Shown: in pieces, positions 46,728 through 55,840 of the stretch
Layout: every line of letters begins with the position of its first letter
Position numbering within the stretch: position 1 is the stretch's first letter
NCBI RefSeq assembly: GCF_003268595.1
Contig: NZ_CP029797.1
Location: 517,501 to 581,500 of the forward strand
Length of the DNA: 64,000 nucleotides
From: Paraliobacillus zengyii
GTDB lineage: Bacteria; Bacillota; Bacilli; Bacillales; Amphibacillaceae
Direction of reading: 5' to 3'
Position numbers and translations under genes: made by a program
The notes under the pieces: generated by a model
Seen by the model: the letters and a program-made list of their open reading frames with translations, nothing else
What the model was told of the DNA's origin: nothing
The model's database searches: none

Positions 46728-47405
46728 TTGAATAAACAAATAGTAAAAAACGATTGGGCAGAACTTTTAGCAGCAGAATGGGAGAAGCCTTATTTTCAGA
46801 AATTAACTAGCTATCTAGATAAGGAATATAAACAAAATACTATCTATCCGGAGATGGATAGTATTTTTAATGCTTTTCATTATACGTCTTTTGAAGATGT
46901 GAAGGTAGTTATTCTTGGACAAGATCCTTATCATGGACCAGATCAGGCACATGGACTCAGTTTTTCTGTTAAATCAGAAGTGAATATTCCACCTTCACTT
47001 CGAAATATTTTTAAAGAATTACATAATGATATTGGTTGTCCAATACCAAATCATGGCCATTTAGGTAAATGGGCAGAACAAGGTGTTTTACTATTAAATA
47101 ATGTGTTAACAGTAAGAGGAGGAAAAGCACATTCACATCAAAATATGGGATGGGAAATTTTCACTGACAATGTAATTGAGTTATTAAATAAAAAAACGAC
47201 TCCTATTGTATATATTTTATGGGGAGCTGCTGCTCAGAAAAAACAATCACTCATTGATAAGACACTTCATTATCTTGTTAAAGCACCACATCCAAGTCCA
47301 TTGTCTGCATATAAAGGTTTTTATGGTAGTAAGCCGTTTTCAACTACCAATCAGTATTTGAAAATGTTTGGTAAGAAAAAAATTGATTGGGAATTACCTA
47401 AATAA
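46728..47405 (+). CDS. ung: Uracil-DNA glycosylase
   Basis: 225 aa family 1 enzyme removing uracil from DNA. The water-activating motif GQDPYHG (Asp66), uracil-binding FSVKSEVNIPPSLRNIFKEL, VLLLNNVLTVR and the DNA-intercalation loop HPSPLSAYKGF are intact. TTG start with AAAGGAG 11 nt upstream. Followed by a bidirectional terminator shared with ytvA. Confidence 0.97.
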   Translation: MNKQIVKNDWAELLAAEWEKPYFQKLTSYLDKEYKQNTIYPEMDSIFNAFHYTSFEDVKVVILGQDPYHGPDQAHGLSFSVKSEVNIPPSLRNIFKELHNDIGCPIPNHGHLGKWAEQGVLLLNNVLTVRGGKAHSHQNMGWEIFTDNVIELLNKKTTPIVYILWGAAAQKKQSLIDKTLHYLVKAPHPSPLSAYKGFYGSKPFSTTNQYLKMFGKKKIDWELPK

Positions 47406-47444
47406 ATAAGGTTGTTTACCCATTTAAGGATGAACAACCTTATT
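47405..47444. terminator. Bidirectional terminator ung / ytvA
   Basis: AATAAGGTTGTT (47405-47416) and AACAACCTTATT (47433-47444) form a perfect 12-bp stem between convergent genes. Confidence 0.85.
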
Positions 47445-47448
47445 ATTT

Positions 47449-48225
47449 TTAGTTAACTAAAGCAACCAATGCATCTTTTACTGTCCGATACGTTCGCAGA
47501 TGTTTTAATTTTTCACCGATAACTATTGTCTTGATTGCCAACTCTGGCCGAATACCAGTAAGGACAAGCTGTGTACCAATTAATGAGGTTAAATTGTGCA
47601 TCTTAAGGATAGAAGATGCTACATATGTATCTACTTTATATAAACCGGATAGATCTAAGATTAAATAGTTATCCTTTGATTTCGTTAAATAATTCGATAT
47701 AGTTTCTGAAAGTTTATCTAGCCGATTATGGTCAATGGAACCAATTAACGGTAAAATAGAAACACCATCACTTATTGGAACTATTGGTGTAGAAATCTTC
47801 TCCATTTCACTCAATGTCTCGGTTAAAATCCGTTCTTTATCTTTCGTGATGGTTATATCTTTTTGTACGCCAACAAAATAAAGTTTTTGTTCCTCTTCTA
47901 TCCACATGGGATCAACTGTTAGTTCATTCCAAAATCCCGTTCCGTCTTTTTTATAATTATATAGTTGAACGGTGACTGTTTTTTCTTTTAATACAGCCTC
48001 GCGTATACTAGTAATCGCAGCTTGGTCTGTTTCTTCCCCTTGTAAGAACCGACAATTATTCCCTGTTATTTCGGCTTCCTTGTAACCAGTCATCTTCGTA
48101 AATCCTTGATTAGCAAAAATTACTGGGTTATCTGGTAAGGATGGATCGGTAATAATCAATCCAACTTTAGTATGATCCAAAGCTTTTTCGAATAAATAAC
48201 TTTTGGTTGTTTTGCTATTGATCAC
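47449..48225 (-). CDS. ytvA: Blue-light photoreceptor, LOV-STAS protein
   Basis: About 258 aa. LOV domain (about 10-115) with the flavin-cysteine adduct motif GNNCRFLQG (Cys58), IFANQGFTKMTGY and NYKKDGTGFWNELTVDPM; a linker helix; then a STAS domain (about 140-258; DNYLILDLSGLYKVDTYVASSILKMHNL). It matches Bacillus YtvA, which stimulates the sigma-B stress response in blue light through the stressosome. GTG 48225 is chosen because AGGGG stands 7 nt before it; an ATG at 48243 lacks a ribosome binding site. Whether sigma-B partners exist cannot be seen here. Confidence 0.92.
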   Translation of the reverse strand: MINSKTTKSYLFEKALDHTKVGLIITDPSLPDNPVIFANQGFTKMTGYKEAEITGNNCRFLQGEETDQAAITSIREAVLKEKTVTVQLYNYKKDGTGFWNELTVDPMWIEEEQKLYFVGVQKDITITKDKERILTETLSEMEKISTPIVPISDGVSILPLIGSIDHNRLDKLSETISNYLTKSKDNYLILDLSGLYKVDTYVASSILKMHNLTSLIGTQLVLTGIRPELAIKTIVIGEKLKHLRTYRTVKDALVALVN

Positions 48226-48365
48226 AGAAATGCCCCTATTCATTTTTTAAAGGAATTATCTCATTAATTCTACTGAAAATCAATGAAATCATTATTATAT
48301 GATTAGCTATGGCTACAATTGGGTAGTAATTTATATAATGGAAATACTAGTAAGTAGGTGAGTTA

Positions 48366-49454
48366 ATGAGTCAAATTAGAATTGGATTAATCGCTGCACC
48401 TGAGTTACCACAGGAAATTTCAAATGACATTATCAATCAATTACCTGATATAATCTCTAAGGGGATTGATGGAAATGTTGAATGGGAAGTTGAGATAGTC
48501 GTTGATCCTTTAACAGGAGCTGCAGAAACGGCTAAGGAAGTTATTGATGAAGCTATTGACATAAAACAAGAAAATAATTGGGATTACGCTATATGTTTAA
48601 CAGATTTACCGCTTTTTGCTGAAAAAGATATTGTGTTATCAGATATTAATTTTCATCAAAATATTGCTCGTATTTCCCTTCCAGCATTCGGTTTTACTCC
48701 AATGCGAAGTCGTGTTAAAAAGACGTTTGTTAAAATTGTAAGGGAAATGTATGAGCAGACCTTGAACGAAGAAAAGGATGAGTGGAAACGACCCTTTCGT
48801 TTTTCACCTATTCGCAGAATCACCGCACCTGTTGGAATGAATGAAACGGACATAAGATACGTACTTACCCCAAGAATTAATGGTTTGCTAAGACTGGTTT
48901 TTGGAATGACGAGGGCAAATCGACCTTGGTCAATAATCTCTTCATTTAAACCAATCATTGCGATAGCGTTTGCTACTGGTGCCTATGTTCTTGTTTTCCC
49001 CACGCTTTGGGAGCTTAGTGCGGCTTTTACTTATACAAGATTGATTAGTTTAATGTTTGTTGCCGTATTAAGTATGGTAATTTGGATGATCACCTCGCAT
49101 CATTTGTGGGAAGGTAAAGCATCGAAAAGTAAAAAGAAATTGAGGCGCCTTTATAATGAAGTAACAATTAGCACACTTTTACTAGCTGTATTATTTTATT
49201 ATGTTGTTTTATTCATCATCTTTTTAATGGCAGTTAGTTTTTTCGTACCACCAGAACTGTTTAGTGAAAAAGCAAGTTTAGATGGGCCGGTAGATTTAAA
49301 AAACTTTATCGATCTTGCTTGGTTAGCGACTTCTGTAGCAACATTAGCTGGATCAATTGGTGCAGGTGTGGAAAATGAAGAGCTAGTCCGAAATGTAGCG
49401 TATGGTTATCGTCAAAACCGTCGTTATAATGAATTGTATAAGAAAGATAGTTAG
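48366..49454 (+). CDS. Uncharacterised membrane protein
   Basis: 362 aa. The N-terminal ~180 residues are soluble and alpha/beta-like (IRIGLIAAPELPQEI, WDYAICLTDLPLF); about four spans follow (near 195-215, 222-240, 275-300, 318-335). It recalls a Firmicutes/Actinobacteria family sometimes mislabelled 5,10-methylene-tetrahydrofolate dehydrogenase, but no such motif is present. The start follows AGTAGGTGAG. Divergent from ytvA. Function unknown. Confidence 0.75.
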   Translation: MSQIRIGLIAAPELPQEISNDIINQLPDIISKGIDGNVEWEVEIVVDPLTGAAETAKEVIDEAIDIKQENNWDYAICLTDLPLFAEKDIVLSDINFHQNIARISLPAFGFTPMRSRVKKTFVKIVREMYEQTLNEEKDEWKRPFRFSPIRRITAPVGMNETDIRYVLTPRINGLLRLVFGMTRANRPWSIISSFKPIIAIAFATGAYVLVFPTLWELSAAFTYTRLISLMFVAVLSMVIWMITSHHLWEGKASKSKKKLRRLYNEVTISTLLLAVLFYYVVLFIIFLMAVSFFVPPELFSEKASLDGPVDLKNFIDLAWLATSVATLAGSIGAGVENEELVRNVAYGYRQNRRYNELYKKDS

Positions 49455-49461
49455 GAATGAA

Positions 49462-49516
49462 AACATCTTATTTTGTATCTATATAAAGTAGATATAAGTT
49501 TAAGGTGTTTTTTGTT
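49462..49516 (+). terminator. Terminator of the uncharacterised membrane protein gene
   Basis: AACATCTTA (49462-49470) pairs with TAAGGTGTT (49501-49509), with an inner TATCTA/TAGATA stem, then six T. Confidence 0.85.
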
Positions 49517-49643
49517 AGGATTAGGTAAACTTATAATTAAGAATCAAAAGCGTGTAGTCTATTTATCCAAAAGTAGTTTCAATCAATTCATAATATGGTA
49601 CACTTACAACTAGTTTTGCTACTATCATTTAAGGAGCTTCATT

Positions 49644-51011
49644 ATGCAACTATTTTCCAAGCCATTCAAAATTACGAAGCAACTCTCCACCGTACAACTA
49701 ATTGTGTTGTTTTATGTATCGGCAGTGGCATTTTCCACCCTGTTACTAAGCTTCTCTTTTTTTAAAGAGGACGGCATCACATTATCGTTTATTGATACAT
49801 TATTTACGGCGATCAGTGCGATTAGTGTAACAGGATTAACAGTTGTTTCAACAGCTGAAACGTTTAATACTGCAGGACATATTGCATTGGCTTTTATTTT
49901 GCAATTTGGTGGCATTGGTATTATGACTTTAGGAACATTTATTTATATTCTTTTCGGCAAGAAAATTGGTCTTCGAGAAAGACAGTTAATCCGAATTGAT
50001 CAAAACAGGACAACTTTATCTGGACTTGTTAAATTAATGCTTAAAATATTACAAATTATTATAATTATTGAGTTGATCGGTACTGTAATATTAAGTACTT
50101 ACTTTTTGACTTACTTTGATACGTGGCAAGAAGCCCTTATACAAGGATTTTTTGGTGCTGTTAGTGCAACAACAAATGCTGGATTTGATATAACAGGTAA
50201 TTCTTTAATCCCTTTCGCTAACGATTATTTTGTGCAATTTATTAATATGGTACTACTTATATTAGGCGCAATTGGATTCCCAGTATTAATTGAAGTACAA
50301 GAGTTAATACGTGGTAAACATGAAGGTGTTAATGAAAGAAATGTATTTTCTTTATTTACGAAATTGACATCAATTACATTCTTTTCATTAGTTATTATTG
50401 GTGCTGTTCTTATTTTCGTGTTTGAACGAACGAATTTCTTTATGGATAAAACATGGCATGAATCATTATTTTATAGTTTGTTCCAGTCCGTTACTACGAG
50501 AAATGGTGGTCTAGCAACGATGGACATGAATGAATTTTCTATTCCGACGTTATTGACAATTAGTGGGTTAATGTTTATTGGTGCCTCTCCGAGTAGTGTT
50601 GGTGGTGGAATTCGGACGACAACATTCGCAATTATGTTACTAAGTATCTATAACTATGCGAAGGGAAATACAACAATTAAAGTATTTGGTAGGCAAATTG
50701 ATCAAGAAGATATTATGCGTTCCTTTATCGTTATTACCACAGCAAGTATGTTGTGTGTCGTTTCGACTATTGTGTTAGCGGCAACGGAAAATCTACCAAT
50801 GATCGCTGTGTTGTTTGAAGTAACATCTGCTTTTGGAACAACAGGATTATCGCTGGGCATTACACCAGAATTATCGTCGTTTGGTAAATCTGTAATTATG
50901 TTTTTAATGTTTGTTGGACGAATCGGTATTTTCTCCTTCTTATTTATAATTAGAGGGAAAGTACAAAAAGACGTATTCCGTTATCCAACGGAAAAGATGA
51001 TTATTGGTTAG
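49644..51011 (+). CDS. TrkH/KtrB-type potassium transporter subunit
   Basis: 455 aa membrane channel subunit of the Ktr/Trk family, with four pseudo-repeats of helix-pore-helix. Selectivity filters are visible: TAISAISVTGLTVVST, GAVSATTNAGFDITGNS, QSVTTRNGGLATMDM and EVTSAFGTTGLSLG, with SPSSVGGGIRTTTFAI between. Length fits KtrB/KtrD of bacilli. The regulatory KtrA/KtrC (RCK) gene is not adjacent. AAGGAG lies 8-10 nt before the ATG. Confidence 0.93.
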   Translation: MQLFSKPFKITKQLSTVQLIVLFYVSAVAFSTLLLSFSFFKEDGITLSFIDTLFTAISAISVTGLTVVSTAETFNTAGHIALAFILQFGGIGIMTLGTFIYILFGKKIGLRERQLIRIDQNRTTLSGLVKLMLKILQIIIIIELIGTVILSTYFLTYFDTWQEALIQGFFGAVSATTNAGFDITGNSLIPFANDYFVQFINMVLLILGAIGFPVLIEVQELIRGKHEGVNERNVFSLFTKLTSITFFSLVIIGAVLIFVFERTNFFMDKTWHESLFYSLFQSVTTRNGGLATMDMNEFSIPTLLTISGLMFIGASPSSVGGGIRTTTFAIMLLSIYNYAKGNTTIKVFGRQIDQEDIMRSFIVITTASMLCVVSTIVLAATENLPMIAVLFEVTSAFGTTGLSLGITPELSSFGKSVIMFLMFVGRIGIFSFLFIIRGKVQKDVFRYPTEKMIIG

Positions 51012-51192
51012 TAATAAGTAAAGGTAGGCTACTTTTTTGATGAAGTGTCTACCTCTTTCAAAAAACAATGCATGTCATTCCTTGAATTTCCTATTCACTC
51101 TACTTGCAATATCGAAACCCTCTTGTAATATAGTTAGTAGATAGAAAGTAACTTTTTATTAAAATAAGTAAGTTGGAAGGAGAACAGCTTTC

Positions 51193-52155
51193 ATGACGCA
51201 CCAGACAATTGACTATCATCCACAAATTAAAAAGGTACTAGATAATATTAATAAAGTTATTGTTGGTAAGGAAGAAGTTAGTACTCTAAGTATTGTAGCG
51301 TTATTAGCTGAAGGACATGTGTTATTAGAAGATGTACCCGGAGTAGGTAAAACAATGTTAGTGCGAACAATAGCTAAATCTCTAGATTGTGAGTTTAAAC
51401 GAATCCAATTCACCCCAGATTTATTACCATCTGATGTTACAGGTGTATCCATATATAATCCAAAAGAATTAAACTTTGAATTTCGTAATGGACCCATAAT
51501 GGGAGATATTGTTCTCGCAGATGAAGTGAATAGAACATCTCCAAAGACACAGTCATCCTTATTGGAAGCAATGGAAGAAAGAAGTGTAACAGTTGATGGT
51601 CAAACAATTAACTTACAAAGACCATTCTTTGTTATGGCGACCCAAAATCCAATTGAATATGAAGGAACCTATCCCCTACCAGAAGCACAACTAGATCGTT
51701 TCCTATTAAAATTAAAAATGGGTTATCCAACTGAAGAACAAGAATTGCAAATGTTAGAGGCTACGGCTAAACAGCACCCAATTGAAAGAATAGACGCTGT
51801 ATTAGATAAAACTGAATTATTGCAATTACAACAGCAAGTTAAAGAAGTATATATTGATAAAATTGTTCAGAACTATATTATTCAATTAGTTAAAAGAACG
51901 CGAGTAGATAATGCCATTTATTTAGGTGCTAGTCCAAGGGCGTCTATTGCTTTAATGAAAGCGGCCAAGGCCTTTGCTTTTATTCATAACCGTGATTATG
52001 TGTTACCGGATGATGTGAAATATTTAGCACCATTTGTATTATCACACCGGATTATTTTAACATCTGAAGCGAAATTTGAAGGTCTAGATGCTCACAATCT
52101 TATAACTCAACTGATAGTAACTGTATCTATACCAATGCGGAAGGAATTTTCTTAA
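51193..52155 (+). CDS. MoxR-family AAA+ ATPase
   Basis: 320 aa, equivalent to B. subtilis YeaC. Walker A EDVPGVGKTML, Walker B IVLADEVNRTSPKTQSSLLEAMEE, sensor 1 FFVMATQNPIEYEGTYPLPEAQLDRF and a C-terminal lid with GASPRASIALMKAAKAFAF are intact. AAGGAG precedes the ATG by 10 nt. MoxR ATPases act as chaperones with the DUF58/VWA partner encoded next, here with overlapping stop/start (TAATG). Confidence 0.93.
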   Translation: MTHQTIDYHPQIKKVLDNINKVIVGKEEVSTLSIVALLAEGHVLLEDVPGVGKTMLVRTIAKSLDCEFKRIQFTPDLLPSDVTGVSIYNPKELNFEFRNGPIMGDIVLADEVNRTSPKTQSSLLEAMEERSVTVDGQTINLQRPFFVMATQNPIEYEGTYPLPEAQLDRFLLKLKMGYPTEEQELQMLEATAKQHPIERIDAVLDKTELLQLQQQVKEVYIDKIVQNYIIQLVKRTRVDNAIYLGASPRASIALMKAAKAFAFIHNRDYVLPDDVKYLAPFVLSHRIILTSEAKFEGLDAHNLITQLIVTVSIPMRKEFS

Positions 52156-53414
52156 TGAAGGGTGGTTTAAAGCTAAGTGGAAAGCTGATCCAGTTAAGTC
52201 TTCTTTTCGGAATTTTATTTTCATACACGATGTTTCAAGGTGGATTTGTTAGTGGATTTCTTTTTTATGCTTTTTTACCCGTTTTTTGTTATTTCCTTAT
52301 TTTCTTACTTTATCCATTGTCGACTTGGAAAGTGAAACGTACGCTTTCAAGAAATGTCACCCAGGCTGGTAATAGTGTGGAAGTGACGATAGATTTAGAA
52401 AGAAAAATTGGAATGTTTTTACCATACCTTATAATCGAAGACTGTTTTTCTGCTTCATTAGAACCAATTTATCAATCAAACATGGTTTGGAAAAAAGTTA
52501 ATGATAAAGCCCAGCCAAGAAAAACGGAAAATAAACAAGCCGTGTTTCCACTGTTTAAAAGAAAAATTCGTTTGTCTTATCGATTTACAGATTTACCACG
52601 CGGTGCGCATCATTTCGATAAAGTAATGATAAAGACAAGTGATATTTTTGGTTTTATGGAGAAAACAGCAACCTTTTCAGTGGAAAATAGTATCGTTGTG
52701 TACCCAGAGAAAAAAGAAATAGCAATCAAAAAGCAACGGAATAACTTTGAGGAAGGTGCTAAAGCCTCTTATTCTTTGCAATCCAGAAACACACATGTTG
52801 TAACAGGTGTAAGAGAATATATGCCAGGGGATAGATTCTCTTGGATAGATTGGAAAACAACAGCAAGAAAGCAAAGTTTAATGACAAAAGAATTTGAACA
52901 AGAAAAAAGCACAGATGGCTTCCTTGTTTTAGATACAAGTTATTCAGAGAGTTTTAATGGGATGGGTGTTGAGGCAAGTGTTGTGTTGGCGCGTTCAATC
53001 GTCCATTATTTTGATAGGAAATCTACTAATATAGGTTTATTGTCTTTAGGTAGTGAAGTAGCTTATTTTCCTCCGCAACAAGCTAGTATGAAAGAGATGC
53101 TTCATTATCAGCTGGCCACTTTAAAACCACATAAAAATGGTCGATTTGCAATGAAGTTAACAGAGCATATAAACCAGATGCCTAGTAATCTATTTATTCT
53201 TATATTAACAACAGAAGTAGACCATGCGTTGGTACAAGCTTTGAAACAAGTACAACAGAAAAGTAAACAAATAATTATATATATATCTAAACCATCTTAT
53301 TTGCTGTCAGAGGAAGACAACCGATTGATCCAACAAATGCGATTAGGCGGGATGATCGTAGATGTAATAACAGAAGATGTTCTACGCCAAGATGTAATTG
53401 AGGTGAGTATGTAA
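52155..53414 (+). CDS. DUF58-domain protein
   Basis: 419 aa, equivalent to YeaD. Two spans near the N-terminus (about 10-55), then a cytosolic or surface part, with the DUF58 core at about 215-300 (GVREYMPGDRFSWIDWKTTARKQSLMTKEFEQE) and a von Willebrand A-like remainder. The start overlaps the MoxR stop and the end overlaps the next gene by 1 nt, so the three genes are translated as a coupled set. The role is unknown beyond the MoxR link. Confidence 0.9.
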   Translation: MKGGLKLSGKLIQLSLLFGILFSYTMFQGGFVSGFLFYAFLPVFCYFLIFLLYPLSTWKVKRTLSRNVTQAGNSVEVTIDLERKIGMFLPYLIIEDCFSASLEPIYQSNMVWKKVNDKAQPRKTENKQAVFPLFKRKIRLSYRFTDLPRGAHHFDKVMIKTSDIFGFMEKTATFSVENSIVVYPEKKEIAIKKQRNNFEEGAKASYSLQSRNTHVVTGVREYMPGDRFSWIDWKTTARKQSLMTKEFEQEKSTDGFLVLDTSYSESFNGMGVEASVVLARSIVHYFDRKSTNIGLLSLGSEVAYFPPQQASMKEMLHYQLATLKPHKNGRFAMKLTEHINQMPSNLFILILTTEVDHALVQALKQVQQKSKQIIIYISKPSYLLSEEDNRLIQQMRLGGMIVDVITEDVLRQDVIEVSM

Positions 53415-55621
53415 TGAAGTACCATAAAAGATTTTGGAATCCCTCGCTTGTCTTTTCAATCCTACTGTATCTTTGTGGATTTATCTTGTTTTGGGAATGG
53501 CTTCGACCATTAGAATTCATTTCGGATACAGGTAATATTACGATGTTCATCGTATATGCGGTTTTTTGTTTTTTTCTTTCCACTTTAAAAGTTAAGTGGT
53601 GGATTTCAAGTCCCTTAAAAATAATAGGGATGTTGTTTATAATAGATGGCTTGTTTCTTCAACAAACGATAGGAACACAACAATGGTTTAAAGACTTTGT
53701 CTTTCAAATACAGTATAATGCGGAAATGATTGGAGATCATCAATGGTACCAGTTGACGCCATTTTTTAGAAGCTTATTGTTTCTTATTTTACTCTGGTTG
53801 ATGAGTTACTTGCTCTATTATTGGTTTGTTGTAGTAAAACGAGTCTCCTTATTTATCATACTCACATTCATCTATCTGACAGTTTTAGATACGTTTACGG
53901 TCTATCAAGCTGACGCTTCTATTGTGAGGACATTTATCATTTCGATGTTTGCATTAGCGATATCAGGATTCTCAAATCAGATGGAGAAAGAATCTGTAAG
54001 ACCACACTATGGCAAGTGGTTTGGATCTATCCTTATTCCTGTTCTTATCCTCTTACCATTAGTAACGTTACTTGGTTATAGTGCACCTAAATTTGATCCT
54101 AAATGGCCTGATCCAGTACCGTTTTTAACCAGTACTGCTGAAAATGCAGGTTTTGGGGAAGGTGGTAATAGCTCATTACAGAAAGTTGGTTATGGGGAAG
54201 ATGATTCGCAATTAGGTGGCTCTTTTATACAAGATGATACACTGGTCTTTGAGGCGAGAGTAGAACGAAGTCACTATTGGCGTATTGAATCGAAAGATAG
54301 GTATACAGGAAAAGGATGGGAGCGGTCTACAGATTTAGATTATCAAGCACAGACGAATGGGAATATCGATTTAGCGTTATTTTCTGATGAAGTAGAAACA
54401 CGTGAATTAAATGGAACCATTCAATATACCGATGAAGTGAATTTTTCAAAAGTTGTCTATCCATATGGGATTGAAAAAGTCAGTGGGGCTGATCAGGTGA
54501 GTTATTTACTAGATCAACAGACTGGTATAATTGAAGCGGAAGGCCCCGAGCAACAGGGAGTTTTAGCTACCCATGATATCGTATATCAGTATCCTTCTTT
54601 CTCGTTAAATCTATTAGAAAATGCAGGGGATAATGATCCGAATCATATAACAGATTTATATTTGCAACTTCCAAATGAACTTCCGAACCGTGTAGTTGAT
54701 TTAGCAGAAAGCATTACAATGGATGATGAGACACGTTATGACAAAGCAAAGTCCGTCGAACGCTACTTTAGTCAAAATGGTTTTGACTATCAAACAGAAG
54801 ATGTCGCTATACCCGGTCGCAATGATGATTATGTTGATCAATTTTTATTTGAAACACAAATTGGTTATTGTGATAACTTTTCAACATCAATGGTTGTACT
54901 GTTACGTTCTTTAGACATACCAACGCGTTGGGTCAAAGGTTTTACGGGTGGTCAAATTGCTAATGACCAAGTGATCACTTCAAATACAGAAAATACGTAT
55001 CAAGTAACAAACGGAAATGCACATTCATGGGTAGAAGTTTATTTTCCTGACGTAGGTTGGGTACCTTTTGAACCGACTATCGGCTTTTCTAATACTGTTG
55101 ACTTTTATCAAGAAACAAATACAGATCAAGATAATGATACAGAAACAGAAGAAACTGCAACCGAAGATGAGGAAGAAGAACAAGTAGAGGAAGAACAAGC
55201 ACAAGAGATAGACGAGAAAGAAGAAACAGTAGGTTCTAGCGCAACGCAAAATGATAGATGGTACTTCCCTGTTATCGTAGTCATCGTTCTTATGATTTTG
55301 GTTAGTCTAGCGATTTTTACACGATATCGTTGGTTAAGTTTTATTTATGTAAGACGATATAACACATTTAAGGATCAACAATCGCTAGATAAGGCGTATC
55401 ATTTTCTGTTACGTGTATTACAGCATAAAGGAATAAATAAAACAAAACAACAAACGCTTCGAGAATATGCTAGAGATGTGGATGCTTATTTTGAAACAAA
55501 GCAAATGAGTGAATTAACGAACTTTTACGAGCGTGCTTTATATAGAAATGAACAAGACCTTAAAAACAATGTAAAAATGCAAGAATTATGGGAAAACGTA
55601 TTAAAGCGTTTATGGTCTTGA
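53414..55621 (+). CDS. Membrane transglutaminase-like protein
   Basis: 735 aa, equivalent to YebA. About five or six N-terminal spans (10-215), an extracytoplasmic region with a transglutaminase-like fold at about 430-560 (catalytic Cys in FETQIGYCDNFSTSMVVLLRSLDIPTRWVKGF; His in NGNAHSWVEVYFPDVGWVPFEPT; Asp follows), a very acidic linker (about 570-615, rich in Glu), a further span (about 620-640) and a C-terminal DUF4129-like tail. The catalytic triad looks intact. Third gene of the MoxR operon; a terminator is not clear before the guaA leader. Confidence 0.9.
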   Translation: MKYHKRFWNPSLVFSILLYLCGFILFWEWLRPLEFISDTGNITMFIVYAVFCFFLSTLKVKWWISSPLKIIGMLFIIDGLFLQQTIGTQQWFKDFVFQIQYNAEMIGDHQWYQLTPFFRSLLFLILLWLMSYLLYYWFVVVKRVSLFIILTFIYLTVLDTFTVYQADASIVRTFIISMFALAISGFSNQMEKESVRPHYGKWFGSILIPVLILLPLVTLLGYSAPKFDPKWPDPVPFLTSTAENAGFGEGGNSSLQKVGYGEDDSQLGGSFIQDDTLVFEARVERSHYWRIESKDRYTGKGWERSTDLDYQAQTNGNIDLALFSDEVETRELNGTIQYTDEVNFSKVVYPYGIEKVSGADQVSYLLDQQTGIIEAEGPEQQGVLATHDIVYQYPSFSLNLLENAGDNDPNHITDLYLQLPNELPNRVVDLAESITMDDETRYDKAKSVERYFSQNGFDYQTEDVAIPGRNDDYVDQFLFETQIGYCDNFSTSMVVLLRSLDIPTRWVKGFTGGQIANDQVITSNTENTYQVTNGNAHSWVEVYFPDVGWVPFEPTIGFSNTVDFYQETNTDQDNDTETEETATEDEEEEQVEEEQAQEIDEKEETVGSSATQNDRWYFPVIVVIVLMILVSLAIFTRYRWLSFIYVRRYNTFKDQQSLDKAYHFLLRVLQHKGINKTKQQTLREYARDVDAYFETKQMSELTNFYERALYRNEQDLKNNVKMQELWENVLKRLWS

Positions 55622-55664
55622 CCAGTAGATAAGGCACTGATAGAATGATATAAATATTATTAAT

Positions 55665-55737
55665 ACCTCTGTATATACTCGAAAATATGGTTCGAGAGTT
55701 TCTAGCGAGATACCTTAAATATCTTGACTATGGAGGC
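55665..55737 (+). ncRNA. Guanine riboswitch aptamer (guaA leader)
   Basis: Purine aptamer architecture: P1 CCTC...GAGG, P2 CTCGAA/TTCGAG with loop AATATGG, J2/3 GTTTCTA, P3 GAGATA/TATCTT with loop CCTTAAA, and J3/1 TGACTATG. The C in GACTAT is the position that sets guanine rather than adenine. The P3 loop differs slightly from the usual CCGTAAA. Confidence 0.85.
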
Positions 55738-55757
55738 GGATTGATTGATGTGTGTGC

Positions 55758-55795
55758 AGAATCTGCCTTCTTATATTATATAGGAGGCAGATTCT
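55758..55795 (+). promoter_or_regulatory. Shine-Dalgarno-masking hairpin in the guaA leader
   Basis: AGAATCTGCCTTC (55758-55770) pairs along all 13 positions (one G-U) with GGAGGCAGATTCT (55783-55795). There is no U-run after it, so it is not a standard terminator. The 3' arm contains AGGAGG, the ribosome binding site of a short ORF starting at 55796, so the hairpin should block its translation. Confidence 0.7.
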
Positions 55796-55840
55796 ATGTA
55801 TATAGAAGGTAGGAAAGATAGGGATGGATGGAGGAGATGA
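55796..55840 (+). CDS. Short upstream ORF coupled to guaA
   Basis: ATG with AGGAGG (55782-55787) 8 nt upstream, 14 codons encoding [14 protein letters not shown], and a TGA overlapping the ATG at 55837 as ATGA. The layout predicts termination-reinitiation at guaA. The peptide itself has no recognisable function. Confidence 0.5.
   Translation: MYIEGRKDRDGWRR

Noticed and set aside
53287..53583. 98-codon minus-strand frame
   Set aside because: Antisense to the DUF58/transglutaminase junction, both clearly coding.
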